This document shows positions 1-12,169 of a stretch of 64,000 bases of DNA, piece after piece (the stretch's first letter is position 1; the number at the start of each line of letters is the position of its first letter). Origin of the DNA: Palsa-461 sp963768185. GTDB taxonomy: Bacteria; Actinomycetota; Acidimicrobiia; Acidimicrobiales; RAAP-2. Under the pieces are notes generated by a model that searched no databases, was not told the DNA's origin, and saw only the letters and a list, made by a program, of their open reading frames with translations. The position numbers and the translations under genes were made by a program. The DNA lies in assembly GCA_963768185.1 (NCBI GenBank), contig CAVYGS010000001.1:620001-684000 (forward strand), in the 5' to 3' direction.

Positions 1-331
1 CCTCGGCGAGGCCACCTTCGACCGCGAACAGATCCGCTTCGGCCCCCTCCAGCTCGGCCAGCTCGGCGGCTACGAATTCCTCGGGGTCGGGGCGAACGAA
101 GGTGGCCTTGGCCGCCGCGATCTCCTCGAACGCGATGGACAGCGGCTTGCCCGACACCGACGCGACCTGCGGGGGCACCACCCGCCCGAGGCCCTCGCCC
201 AGGCTGTTGTAGTAGGCGTTCACCTGGCGGGCCCGCAGCGCACCCAGGGCGACCAGGGTGAACTTGGAGTCGACCTTGTCGAGGAGCTCCTCGATCGGCG
301 GGTCCATCAACGTGACGCGGCCTTGGGCCAT
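1..331 (-). CDS. rpoZ: RNA polymerase omega subunit (partial, C-terminus beyond window)
   Basis: Omega assists assembly and stability of the RNA polymerase core. About 110 residues are visible, starting MAQGRVTLMDPPIEELL, followed by the family signature around KFTLVALGALRARQVNAYYN and a PLSIAFEEIAA segment. The ATG at 331 has a clear GGAGG six bases upstream. The acidic tail runs off the left edge, so the stop codon is not seen. It lies 29 bases after gmk on the same strand, the usual gmk-rpoZ order, here as the last visible gene of the transcript that begins at pyrR. Confidence 0.9.
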   Translation of the reverse strand, partial: MAQGRVTLMDPPIEELLDKVDSKFTLVALGALRARQVNAYYNSLGEGLGRVVPPQVASVSGKPLSIAFEEIAAAKATFVRPDPEEFVAAELAELEGAEADLFAVEGGLAE

Positions 332-360
332 CGGTCCTCCGGGGTTTCTGGGGTCGCCGT

Positions 361-927
361 TCAGGAGTGCTCGAGACGAGCAGAACGGGCGGCTGCGATT
401 ATACCGGCCACCTGGGTGGTGGCCCGTTCTACGTCGTCGTTGACCACCTCGTGGGCCGCCATCTCCCGAGCCAGGCGGACCTCCTCACGCCCCTTGTCGA
501 TCCGCAGGGCGACTTGCTCGGCGGGGTCGCCCCGGGCTTCCAGGCGCTGCTCTTGGACCTCGAGCGAGGGCGGCATGAGCAGGATCACCACCGAGCCGGG
601 TCGCTTGGCGATCACCTGGCGCGCCCCTTGCACGTCGATCTCGAGCAGGACGTCGCAACCCGCTGGAGGCTCCGGCGTCGGCGTGCCGTAGAGGTGACCG
701 AGGAACTCGGCCCACTCCAAGAACCCGTCCTCGGCGACGCGTCGCATGAACGTCTCCGCGTCGACGTACACGTACGCGTCCTTGGCCTCGCCCGGGCGCG
801 CCGGACGCGTCGTCCAGGATCGGCTCAGCCACAGCGTCGTGTCACGCGCGACCAATGCTCGGGAGACCGTGCCCTTGCCGGCCCCCCCGGGGCCGATGAG
901 CGCGAAAGTGATCGGCGCGGCCGCCAG
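361..927 (-). CDS. gmk: Guanylate kinase, probable CTG start
   Basis: Phosphorylates GMP to GDP with ATP. The P-loop GPGGAGKGT lies at residues 12-20 only if translation starts at the CTG at 927. The next possible start (TTG at 855) would remove the P-loop, and an in-frame TAA at 943-945 closes the frame upstream. GAGGG lies about nine bases before the CTG. The GMP-binding segment SRSWTTRPARPGE and the lid region follow. The 188-residue length fits the family. Either CTG is a true start or a base change hides an ATG/GTG. It sits 18 bases after mihF. Confidence 0.85.
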   Translation of the reverse strand: MAAAPITFALIGPGGAGKGTVSRALVARDTTLWLSRSWTTRPARPGEAKDAYVYVDAETFMRRVAEDGFLEWAEFLGHLYGTPTPEPPAGCDVLLEIDVQGARQVIAKRPGSVVILLMPPSLEVQEQRLEARGDPAEQVALRIDKGREEVRLAREMAAHEVVNDDVERATTQVAGIIAAARSARLEHS

Positions 928-945
928 TGGGTCGCGCCCTCGTTA

Positions 946-1263
946 CTAGCGAGCGGTTGCCTTCAGCAGGTCGGCGCGCTGCTTCGCGCCCAACCCCTGC
1001 AGGCGTCGGCTCTCGCTGATGCCCACCGTGTCCATCAAGCGGCGGGCCTTCACCTTCCCGAGGCCCGGAAGCGACTCGAGCACCGAGAGGACCTTCATCT
1101 TCCCGACCGTCTCGTCGCCTTCTGCCTTTTGGAGCAACTCGGCGAGGGTCAGGGAGCCAAGCTTCAGCTTCTCCTTCACATCGGCGCGCTCACGGCGCAC
1201 CTTCGCGGCCTTCTGCAACGCAGCTTGGCGCTGCTCAGCGGTAAGTGCGGGCGGTTGAGGCAT
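946..1263 (-). CDS. mihF: Actinobacterial integration host factor
   Basis: A small basic nucleoid-associated DNA-bending protein of the mycobacterial mIHF family, about 105 residues. The N-terminus MPQPPALTAEQRQAAL, the ERADVKEKLKLGSLTL helix and the SLPGLGKVKARRLM helix-two-turn-helix segment are typical. The ATG at 1263 is chosen because it matches the family start; a longer reading to 1284 would add non-conserved residues. It sits between pyrF (17 bases) and gmk (18 bases) on the same strand; mihF-gmk-rpoZ is a conserved actinobacterial order. Confidence 0.9.
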   Translation of the reverse strand: MPQPPALTAEQRQAALQKAAKVRRERADVKEKLKLGSLTLAELLQKAEGDETVGKMKVLSVLESLPGLGKVKARRLMDTVGISESRRLQGLGAKQRADLLKATAR

Positions 1264-1280
1264 GTCCCGACGATAGCGCC

Positions 1281-2108
1281 TCAACTCGCGGAGGACAGCA
1301 ACCCGGCTGCGATCTCCGCCCGGGCGGCGGCGGCGGCGTCTCGCATCGAGCGTGCGTCAGGCCCAGCCTTCTCAAGGGCGCGCGACAGGTTCGCCACAAC
1401 TGGCGCCGATGCCATACCCCCGAACTGGGCGGCCAAATCGGCCACGGTGGCCCCCTGGGTCCCCAGGCCGGGGGCCAGGTAGAACCCGCTTTCGGGGAGC
1501 TCGATGGGGGGGTAGTTGGCCAGGAGCCCGACGACCGCACCGACGGTCCCCCCACGAGTGGCGATCTGGTCGAGGATGGAGGCCTCGAGCGTCCGACCGT
1601 GCTCAGTGGTCGCCAGCTGCACGTCACGACCCTCTGCGTTCGAGCTGCGCGCGACAACGAACACGCCGCGTCCAACGTGTTCCGCCGCGTCGAAGAACGG
1701 ATGCAGCGCGCGCGCGCCGAGATACGGCGAGACGGTGATGGCGTCGGTCACCATCGCGCCGTCGTCGCGCAACCACGCGCGGGCGTACGCAGCGTTCGTC
1801 GACGCGATGTCGCCGCGCTTGGCATCGACGAGGGAGAGCACACCGTCGTGACGCGCCGCCGCGAGCAGCGAACCGAGGACGGACAGGCCGGCCGCGCCAT
1901 ACTGCTCGAAGAACGCGACGTTCGGTTTGATGATGGAGACCTCTTCGCGCACCGCCTCGTAGACGCGCATCGAGAACTCCGCCGCGCCTTGTGCGGAGTC
2001 GGGCAGGCCCCACCGTTCCAGCGCGTCGAGCGAGGGATCGATGCCCGCGCACAGTGGCCCGCGCTCAGCGATCGCCGCGGCCAGGCGGGTGCGAAACGAC
2101 TCAGCCAT
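1281..2108 (-). CDS. pyrF: Orotidine 5'-phosphate decarboxylase (type 2)
   Basis: Last step of UMP synthesis: OMP to UMP plus CO2. The protein is 275 residues, the long actinobacterial/myxobacterial type. Visible motifs are LCAGIDPSLDALERWGL, IIKPNVAFFEQYG and the catalytic LVDAKRGDI segment with the Asp-Lys-Asp charges. The ATG at 2108 lies inside the last codons of pyrD, an eight-base overlap, so translation is probably coupled. The longer upstream reading in this frame is antisense noise inside pyrD. Confidence 0.93.
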   Translation of the reverse strand: MAESFRTRLAAAIAERGPLCAGIDPSLDALERWGLPDSAQGAAEFSMRVYEAVREEVSIIKPNVAFFEQYGAAGLSVLGSLLAAARHDGVLSLVDAKRGDIASTNAAYARAWLRDDGAMVTDAITVSPYLGARALHPFFDAAEHVGRGVFVVARSSNAEGRDVQLATTEHGRTLEASILDQIATRGGTVGAVVGLLANYPPIELPESGFYLAPGLGTQGATVADLAAQFGGMASAPVVANLSRALEKAGPDARSMRDAAAAARAEIAAGLLSSAS

Positions 2109-3011
2109 GCATCGACGAAACGAGCTCGCGCACGGACGCCACGCCGTGCTGCAGACACCAACGCTCAAGGGACGCCAGGACACGCCACGGCGCGCTCGGG
2201 TCGCGGAAGGTCGCGGTGCCGACCTGGACGGCGTCGGCGCCGGCGACCAGTAGCTCGGCCGCGTCCCGGCCGTCACCGACACCGCCCACGCCCACGATGG
2301 AGGTTGACGGGAAGGCGCGGCGACACTCGGCGACGGCCCGAACGGCGACCGGGCGCAGCGCGGGTCCCGACATCCCTCCTCCCCCGGCCCCGAGGATCGC
2401 TGTGCGCGTCACCGGATCCACGGCCATGGCCAGCAGCGTGTTCACGAGCGTCAGCGCATCGGCGCCCGAGCGGAGGGCCGCGTCGGCGATCTCACACACG
2501 TCGGGCACGTTCGGCGAGAGCTTGGCCCAGCGGGGCAAGCCGCACTCGGCCGCCTCGACCGCCTCGGCGGTCGCCTGGGGGTGGTGCGCGAACATCCGTG
2601 ACCGGTCCTCCACGTTCGGGCAGCTCACGTTCACCTCGACCGCCACCACCGGCGCGCCCACCCCCTTCAGCATCGACGCCGCCTTGGCGAAAGCCTCGAC
2701 GCTGCGGCCCCAGATGCTGACCACGACCTTTGCGCCCGACTCGGCCAGCACCGGGAGCTCGTGCTCGAGCCACGACTCGATGCCGGGCCCGCTCAGCCCG
2801 ACGCTGTTCAGCATGTTCGCGTCGGACTCGGTCAACCGGGGGGCGGGGTTCCCCGGCCAGGCCTCGGCCGAGAGCGACTTCACGACGTGGGCGCCGAGCC
2901 CCGCCAGCGATCCGTAGGCGGCGAGCTCGGTGCCGTATCCGGCCGTCCCCGACGCCGTCATCACCGGGTTGGCCAACTCGAGGCGGCCGACCGTCGTGGA
3001 CATCTCGACGC

Positions 3012-3015
<4 letters not shown>
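2101..3015 (-). CDS. pyrD: Dihydroorotate dehydrogenase, class 1B-like
   Basis: Oxidises dihydroorotate to orotate with FMN. The protein has 304 residues. The N-terminal MTASGTAGYG, the RLTESDANMLNSVGL segment and the NVSCPNVED loop with the class 1 catalytic Cys (about residue 132) are seen. The sequence resembles the class 1B catalytic subunit, which normally partners the Fe-S/FAD subunit PyrK, yet no pyrK is found next to it. The GTG at 3015 overlaps the carB stop as GTGA, with GGAGAGG just upstream. Confidence 0.92.
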
Positions 3016-6325
<3,310 letters not shown>

Positions 6326-6327
6326 GA

Positions 6328-7425
6328 TCAGGCCGCGCCGCCGGGGACCCCGGCGCGCATGAGGGACTCGAACTCTGCGAACAGGTAGCGGGCGTCGTGG
6401 GGCCCGGGCCCCGCCTCGGGGTGGTACTGGACCGAGAAGGCAGCGGCGTCCGGGGCCACGATCCCCTCGACGACACCGTCGTTCAGGTTGAGGTGGGTCA
6501 CCTCGACGCCGGGGATGGATCCGGCCTCCAGCGCGTAGTTGTGGTTCTGGCTCGTGATCTCGACGCCACCGGTCGCCAGCCGCCGGACCGGATGGTTGAT
6601 GCCGTGGTGCCCGAAGTGGAGCTTGTAGGTGCGACCGCCGAGCGCCAGGCCGAGCAGCTGGTGACCGAGGCAGATCCCGAAGATCGGGACCTTGCCGAGG
6701 AGGTCCGCGATCGTGTCGACCGGCCCGGTGAGCGGAGCCGGATCACCGGGCCCGTTGGACAGGAACACGCCGTCGGGCTCCATCGCGAGCACGTCGGCGG
6801 CCGAGGTCGACGCGGGGACGACGGTGAGCGTCGCCAGCACGCTCAGCTGTCGGATCATCGTCTCTTTCACGCCGAAGTCGAAGACCACGACGCGCGCCGG
6901 CCCGTCCCCTCGGGTCAACGGGTACCCGATGGTGACCTCGCTCACCAGGTCGCGACCGCTCGTCGAGGGGGCCTCGGCGGCGGCCTTGCGGAGCTCGCCC
7001 TCCCCCGCCGTGCCCATCGCGCACGGCAGCGCGCCGGCCTCGCGCACGTGGCGGGTCAGCCGCCGGGTGTCGACGCCGGTGATCGCCGGGACGCGGGTGC
7101 GGACGAGGAACTCCTCGAACCCCTCCTCGGAACGCCAGTTGCTCCCGACCGCCACCAGGTCGCGCACCACCACGCCCTTGCAGAAGGGCTGGCGGGCCTC
7201 GTCGTCGCTCGGGGTCGTCCCGTAGTTGCCGATGTGCGGATAGGTGAACGCGATCACCTGCCCCGCGTACGAGGGGTCGGTGACGACCTCTTGATAGCCG
7301 CTCAGCGCGGTGTTGAACACGAGCTCGCCGGTCGCAACCCCGACGCGCTCGAGCGCCCCGGCCGCCTCGCCCTCGAAGACCGTCCCGTCGGAGAGCACGA
7401 GCAACGCCTCGGCGCGCCCGCTCAC
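6328..7425 (-). CDS. carA: Carbamoyl-phosphate synthase small chain (glutaminase)
   Basis: Class I glutamine amidotransferase that supplies ammonia to CarB; 365 residues. The N-terminal CPSase domain has GELVFNTALSGYQEV. The amidotransferase half has the nucleophile in FGICLGHQ (Cys about 252) and the His/Glu pair in QYHPEA (about 335 and 337). The GTG at 7425 overlaps the pyrC stop as GTGA. The open frame extends far upstream, but that part is an antisense-frame shadow inside pyrC. Confidence 0.94.
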   Translation of the reverse strand: MSGRAEALLVLSDGTVFEGEAAGALERVGVATGELVFNTALSGYQEVVTDPSYAGQVIAFTYPHIGNYGTTPSDDEARQPFCKGVVVRDLVAVGSNWRSEEGFEEFLVRTRVPAITGVDTRRLTRHVREAGALPCAMGTAGEGELRKAAAEAPSTSGRDLVSEVTIGYPLTRGDGPARVVVFDFGVKETMIRQLSVLATLTVVPASTSAADVLAMEPDGVFLSNGPGDPAPLTGPVDTIADLLGKVPIFGICLGHQLLGLALGGRTYKLHFGHHGINHPVRRLATGGVEITSQNHNYALEAGSIPGVEVTHLNLNDGVVEGIVAPDAAAFSVQYHPEAGPGPHDARYLFAEFESLMRAGVPGGAA

Positions 7426-8744
7426 CGTTGCGCCTCGGCATCGATGACGACCGGGACGCCGCCGTAGATGGTGTGGCGCACCCGGCCCCGCAGCGTCGTC
7501 CCGGCGAAGGGTGAGTTGCGGCTCCGGCTGGCCAGGCGGGCCCCGTCCACCGTCCAGGTCGCATCGGGGTCGAAGACGCACAGGTGCCCGGCCGCCCCCG
7601 CGACGATCGGCCCGCCCTGCGCGCTGGCACTCGCCCGATCGGCCACCGAGATCCGAGCGATCGCGGCCGGAGCCGAGGTCATCCGGGCCAGGACCTCCTC
7701 GACGGAGAGCACCCCGGCCAGGGCACCGAGCGCGACGCTCAGCGCAGTCTCCAGCCCGAGCATCCCGGGCGGGGCCTGGTCGAAGGGCAAGTCCTTGGCT
7801 TCGGGCGGGTGCGGCGCGTCGTCCGTCGCGATGGCGTCGATGGTCCCATCGGCGAGCGCCCGGGCCAGCGCATCGGCATCGCCCTTGGTCCGCAGCGGCG
7901 GGTTCACCCGGAAGACCGGGTCGTAGCCTTCGACCGAGGCGTCGCTCAGCGCGAGGTGATGCGGCGTCACCTCGGCGGTGACCGGCAGGCCCTCGGCCCG
8001 AGCGGCCGCCAGCAGGGCCACCGAGCCCCTGGTCGAGAGGTGCAAGAAGTGCATCGCCGCCCCCGTCTGGCGGACCAGCGCAAGGTCGCGGGCGAGCATG
8101 GCCTCCTCGGCGGCGGCCGGCATGCCGGGCAGGCCGAGCCGGCTGGACCACTCGCCGTCGTGCATCACCCCGCCAGCCGCCAGCGACGCATCCTCGCAGT
8201 GCTGCGCGAGCGTCACCCCGAGCCCGCGCGCGTACTCGAGGGCGCGGCGCATCACCGCCCCGCTCTGGACCCCGGCACCGTCGTCGGTGAACAGCGAGAT
8301 GCCGAGCGCGGCGAGCTCGCGCAGTGGGGCCAGGTCCTCGCCGCGGCGACCGAGGGTGATCGCGCCGGCGACGAGCACCTCGCAGGCTGCGTCACGACCG
8401 AGCGCCAGCACCTCCTCGGCGACCGCCGCGCAGTCGATGGGGGGATCGGTGTTGGGCATCGCCACCACCGCGGTGAACCCGCCCAGCGCGGCGGCCCGGG
8501 CGCCGCTCTCGACGGTCTCGGCCTCCTCGGCGCCGGGCTGGCGGAGGTGGGTGTGTAGGTCGACCAGACCGGGGGCGACCAGGCATCCGCCGGCGTCGAG
8601 GACCACGGCGCCCTTGGGCACCGCTGCCCCCTCCTCGACGGCGGCGATCCTCCCGGCCTCGATGACCACGTCCGCTCGCCGGGTGCCACTTGTCGAAAGG
8701 ACGCGCCCGCCGCGGACCACCACGGTGGGCGCGCCGTCAGCCAC
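7422..8744 (-). CDS. pyrC: Dihydroorotase (class I)
   Basis: Zinc amidohydrolase that cyclises carbamoyl-aspartate to dihydroorotate; 440 residues. The metal-binding DLHTHLRQPG (Asp62, His64, His66), the substrate-binding AMPNTDPP and the late TDDAPHPP are present. The GTG start at 8744 lies inside the end of pyrB, an eight-base overlap. Its own stop is coupled to carA by GTGA. Confidence 0.94.
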   Translation of the reverse strand: MADGAPTVVVRGGRVLSTSGTRRADVVIEAGRIAAVEEGAAVPKGAVVLDAGGCLVAPGLVDLHTHLRQPGAEEAETVESGARAAALGGFTAVVAMPNTDPPIDCAAVAEEVLALGRDAACEVLVAGAITLGRRGEDLAPLRELAALGISLFTDDGAGVQSGAVMRRALEYARGLGVTLAQHCEDASLAAGGVMHDGEWSSRLGLPGMPAAAEEAMLARDLALVRQTGAAMHFLHLSTRGSVALLAAARAEGLPVTAEVTPHHLALSDASVEGYDPVFRVNPPLRTKGDADALARALADGTIDAIATDDAPHPPEAKDLPFDQAPPGMLGLETALSVALGALAGVLSVEEVLARMTSAPAAIARISVADRASASAQGGPIVAGAAGHLCVFDPDATWTVDGARLASRSRNSPFAGTTLRGRVRHTIYGGVPVVIDAEAQR

Positions 8745-9777
8745 GAGCGCTTCCCAGCCCCTCGAGCGCGCTGTCCGCGCCGAGAAGGAGGAACAAGAGG
8801 GCCATGCGCACCGCCACCCCGTTGGTCACCTGACGGGTGACCACGACCGCCGGGAGGTCGGCCACATCGGAGGCGATCTCCACCCCACGGACCATCGGAC
8901 CCGGGTGGGTGACGATCGCGTGCGGGCTGAGGCGGGCGACGCGCTCGCTGGTCAGTCCCCACCCCGCCGTGTACTCGCGCAGCGACGGGACGAACGAGCC
9001 GCTTCCCCGCTCGGCCTGGAGCCGCAGGAGCGAGAGGACGTCGGCGTGAGCGATCGCGTCGTCGAGGTCGTCGGCCACCTTGACCGGCCAGCCGTCGAGG
9101 CTGGCCGGCAGCAGGCTGTTGGGCCCGCACAGCACCACGTCAGCTCCGAGCGCGCTGTAGGCGAGCACCTCGGAGCGCGCCACCCGGCTGTGGCGGACGT
9201 CGCCCACGATGACCACCCGAAGGCCCTCGAAGCAGGAGACCCCGAGGGACGCCGGAGCCACCCCGAGCCCCTCGGCCAGCACCTGACGGACCGTGAAGCA
9301 GTCGACGAGGGCCTGGGACGGGTGTTCGTGCCAGCCGTCGCCGGCGTTGATGACATGGGCGCGTTCGACCCAGCGCGCCACCTGTTCGGGCGCACCCGAG
9401 GAGCGGTGGCGCAACACCACGGCGTCGATGCCCATGGCCTCGATCGTCTCGATCGTGTCGCGCAGCGACTCACCCTTTTGGACGGCCGAGCTCGCCACCG
9501 CCAGCGACAGCACGTCGGCGGAGAGCCGCTTGGCGGCGGTCTCGAAGGACAGTCGCGTCCTTGTCGACTCCTCGAAGAACAAGGTCGCGACAACCTTGCC
9601 CCGCAGTGTCGGCACCTTGGGGATGGAACGGCGCTCCACCTCGGCGAACGCCTCGGCCACCCGCAGGACCTCGGCGATGCCGTCGGCGCCGAGGTCGGCG
9701 ATCGAGAGCAGGTGTGGCCCGATGCCGACCCGCGGCGGGGTGGCCAGCTCCTGCTCGGCCTGGCTGACGGTGGTCAC
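8737..9777 (-). CDS. pyrB: Aspartate carbamoyltransferase catalytic subunit
   Basis: Condenses carbamoyl phosphate with aspartate; 346 residues. The carbamoyl-phosphate loop FFEESTRTRLSFE (STRTR about 71-75), HPSQALVDCFT and VTHPGPMVRGVE near the C-terminus are characteristic. No regulatory pyrI is present, as usual in actinobacteria. The GTG at 9777 overlaps the pyrR stop as GTGA, so repression of pyrR translation could spread to pyrB by coupling. Confidence 0.94.
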   Translation of the reverse strand: MTTVSQAEQELATPPRVGIGPHLLSIADLGADGIAEVLRVAEAFAEVERRSIPKVPTLRGKVVATLFFEESTRTRLSFETAAKRLSADVLSLAVASSAVQKGESLRDTIETIEAMGIDAVVLRHRSSGAPEQVARWVERAHVINAGDGWHEHPSQALVDCFTVRQVLAEGLGVAPASLGVSCFEGLRVVIVGDVRHSRVARSEVLAYSALGADVVLCGPNSLLPASLDGWPVKVADDLDDAIAHADVLSLLRLQAERGSGSFVPSLREYTAGWGLTSERVARLSPHAIVTHPGPMVRGVEIASDVADLPAVVVTRQVTNGVAVRMALLFLLLGADSALEGLGSARG

Positions 9778-10343
9778 TTGGCGACCAGGGTGCCGATCGC
9801 CACCCCGTCCTCGGTCACGTCCACCATCTCGTCGCGCCGCGTCGGCAGGTTCTTGCCCACGTAGTCGGGCCGGATGGGCAGCTCGCGATGTCCTCGGTCG
9901 ACCATCACTGCCAGCTGCACCGAACTGGCCCGACCGAAGTCGCTCAGTGCGTTGAGGGCCGCCCGGATGGTCCGGCCGGTGAACAAGACGTCGTCGACGA
10001 GGATGACGGTCTGGCCCGTCAGGTCGACCGGGACCTCGGTCGCCGCTTCCGGCAGCACCGGGCGCAGGCCGATGTCGTCGCGGTAGAAAGCGACGTCCAA
10101 CGTCCCGACCGGGACGGTTTCCTCCTCGGTCTCGGCCAGCACCTCGGCGATGCGCTGGGCCAGCCACACCCCGCCGGTCTGGAGGCCCACGAGGACGACG
10201 TCGTCCAGGCCGCCGTTGCGCTCGGCGATCTCATGTGCCATCCGCACCAAGGCGCGATGGACGTCGGCGGCGCTCAGGACCTGGGCGGTGGGAACGAAGC
10301 GGCCACCGAGCGGACGGCTGTGACTGCGCTCGCGTTCGGCCAT
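9774..10343 (-). CDS. pyrR: Bifunctional pyr operon regulator / uracil phosphoribosyltransferase
   Basis: A PRTase-fold RNA-binding regulator that senses UMP and controls the pyr operon, with some uracil phosphoribosyltransferase activity. The 189 residues contain the PRPP loop TVILVDDVLFTGRTIRAAL and the family-typical end VAIGTLV. The ATG at 10343 has AGGAGGAG directly upstream, and this SD adjoins a hairpin matching the mycobacterial PyrR-binding loop. It is the first gene of the pyrimidine operon. Confidence 0.95.
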   Translation of the reverse strand: MAERERSHSRPLGGRFVPTAQVLSAADVHRALVRMAHEIAERNGGLDDVVLVGLQTGGVWLAQRIAEVLAETEEETVPVGTLDVAFYRDDIGLRPVLPEAATEVPVDLTGQTVILVDDVLFTGRTIRAALNALSDFGRASSVQLAVMVDRGHRELPIRPDYVGKNLPTRRDEMVDVTEDGVAIGTLVAK

Positions 10344-10352
10344 GCTCCTCCT

Positions 10353-10374
10353 GTCCGTACGGGCCTCACCGGAC
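10353..10374 (-). promoter_or_regulatory. PyrR-binding hairpin in the pyrR leader
   Basis: On the minus strand the leader reads GTCCG, a 12-base loop GTGAGGCCCGTA, then CGGAC, a perfect five-base-pair stem. It is followed at once by the SD AGGAGGAG (10345-10352) and the pyrR ATG. The GTCC-GTGAGGC core matches the PyrR-binding loop known from mycobacteria, where PyrR with UMP blocks translation of pyrR. That function is transferred by similarity. Confidence 0.8.
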
Positions 10375-10395
10375 CCATTTGACGGTCAGGCGGTC

Positions 10396-10401
10396 ACGTT
10401 A
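10396..10401 (-). promoter_or_regulatory. pyrR: Candidate -10 box for the pyr operon
   Basis: TAACGT fits the TANNNT pattern and would start transcription about 15 bases before the PyrR hairpin. No convincing -35 box is seen 16-19 bases upstream. Transcripts could also read in from the NTF2-like gene. Confidence 0.35.
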
Positions 10402-10448
10402 TCACCGGGGTGCTCGGGCGAGGCCGGAAGGTTCTCGCGACCCCGTGC

Positions 10449-10892
10449 TCAGTCCGGGCCCTTCGGCGGCGGCGGGAAACCGCCGGCCGACAGCACGCTC
10501 TGCCACACTCGCCGGCTCTCGCCGTCCATGTCGGACTGGAGCGCCACCACCTGGCCGTCGGCGATCGAGAACACCGTGTTCGTGCGAAGGTCCACCGGGG
10601 TCCCGTCGGCCAGCGACCCATGCGTGCGTCGACGAACCCGAATCGCATCTCCCTCGACGGTGATCTCGGGCTGGTCGTGGGTCGCGTTGGGGAGCGCCCT
10701 CGACAGCGCCTCGACCTCCCCGTGGGAGATCTGCGCGAGCAACGCCCCAGGGATCGGTCCGTCGGTCGGTGCCGGCGGGACGTGGCGGAGCTCGACCTCC
10801 TTGGCGAACAGCCGGGTCAGGGCTTCCCACGACCCCTCAGGGTCTGTCGTTGCCACGAGCTGTTGCGCGATCTCACTCGCCGACTGGCTCAT
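10449..10892 (-). CDS. NTF2/SnoaL-like small protein
   Basis: 147 residues, probably soluble, with no signal peptide. The pattern of an N-terminal helix, then paired strands with HGEVEAL, IRVRRRTHGSLADG and TNTVFSIADGQVVALQSDMD, fits a cone-shaped NTF2-like fold as in SnoaL or nuclear transport factor 2 relatives. No catalytic residues can be assigned. The ATG at 10892 has GGAGAGG seven bases upstream. It follows dcd by 43 bases on the same strand, so the two may be co-transcribed. The function is unknown. Confidence 0.7.
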   Translation of the reverse strand: MSQSASEIAQQLVATTDPEGSWEALTRLFAKEVELRHVPPAPTDGPIPGALLAQISHGEVEALSRALPNATHDQPEITVEGDAIRVRRRTHGSLADGTPVDLRTNTVFSIADGQVVALQSDMDGESRRVWQSVLSAGGFPPPPKGPD

Positions 10893-10935
10893 CGAACCTC
10901 TCCTCTTACGCGCTTGTCTCCATGCGCGAGTCCGC

Positions 10936-12154
10936 CTACTTCTCCGAGACGACGATCGGGAACGCCTGCTGGCCCTCGGCCGGCCGGGACGGAGCGCCGG
11001 AACGGCGCGCCGAACGGCGGAAGTACTTGCCGAGGGTCTCCTCTTGATGCTGGTAGTTGGAGCCGATCCCCGAGCCATAGAGGACGTCGGGTGGCTCCAG
11101 CATGCGGTCGAAGGTGAGCTTGCAGACCCTCTGGCCGTGCTCGATCATGAACGGCACGTCGTGGGCGCGCACCTCGAGCGCAGCCCGGGAGCCGTCGTTG
11201 GGCCCGGCGTCGAACCCGAAGCCGGGGTCGAAGAATCCCGCGTAGTGCGTCCGCAGCTCGCCGCTGGTCGGGTCGTATGCCGTCATCTCCGACGCCAGCT
11301 CCGGGGGGATGGAGACGGCCTCGTTCGACATGAGCAGGTAGAAGCGCTGCGGGTTGAGGACGATGCGGTTGCCGCCCTCCCGGCTCACCGGCTCGAAGTA
11401 GGGCGCCGGGATCGATGGGCGCGGTGCCGGTCAGGCTGAGCCGGGGTGCGTTCGGCTTGGCCTGGTAGCCGACGCGGCCGGCGTGGTCGCCCTTCAGGTC
11501 GAGGCTGAGGAACAGCCCGTCGGCCAGCGCGAGCTCACTCGGTGGCACCGGCACCCCGCCCTTCAGCAGCAGGTGGTGCGTCTCGACGTGGAAGGTCGCG
11601 ATCTCCTCGTCGGTCATCTGGGTCCGCCCCACCGACAGCCGCAGCTGGTTCAGGCTGAGGCCCTCGCGCACCAAGATCGCGAACGAGAGCGGCACGATCT
11701 CGAGGTACAGCGGGCCGCGGTAGCCGGTGGCGACCTCGTCGAAGCGGGAGCCATGATCCGTGATGACCCGCGTGAAGACGTCGACCCGGCCGGTCGAGCT
11801 CTTCGGGTTCGCCTTGGCGCGCACCCCGGCGGGAAGCGCCAGGTGCTCCTTCAGCGCGACGAGGTAGGGACGGTTGGTCTCGAGCACCGCCCCGTCGCCT
11901 GTGAGGTCGATCTCGTCGATGACGTGGTCCTTGAGCTTGCGCTCGACGGTGTCGGACCCCGGCAGGAAGCTGCAGCGCATCCGGTAGGCGACCGATCCCA
12001 GGCGCAGGTCGAGGCTGGCCGGCTGGACGTTGTTCTCGGGAATCGGGTCGTCGGCGGTGATGACCCCGGCATCGATGGCCTGAACCAGATTGCGCCGTGC
12101 GAGGACGCCCGACGCCCCGGCTGGGATGTCAATCGAGGGTCGGCCTGGGCTCAC
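10936..12154 (-). CDS. dcd: Two-domain dCTP deaminase, one frameshift
   Basis: Deaminates dCTP to dUTP, feeding thymidylate synthesis. About 405 residues, twice the length of ordinary Dcd, with two related halves as in the long DCD family. The N-terminal half has NNVQPASLDLRLG and KSSTGRVDVFTRV; the C-terminal half has HYAGFFDPGFGF and ALEVRAHDVPFMIEHGQ. The frame breaks in the short GC run at 11406-11410; removing one base joins TAPIDPAPYFEP to SREGGNRIV. The GTG at 12154 has no SD but a TATCGT box nine bases upstream. Confidence 0.85.
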
Positions 12155-12163
12155 GGCAGCGCC

Positions 12164-12169
12164 ACGATA
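12164..12169 (-). promoter_or_regulatory. dcd: -10 box for probable leaderless dcd transcript
   Basis: TATCGT ends nine bases before the GTG start of dcd, and no SD lies between. The arrangement is like that of several other transcript-heading genes in this window. Confidence 0.5.
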
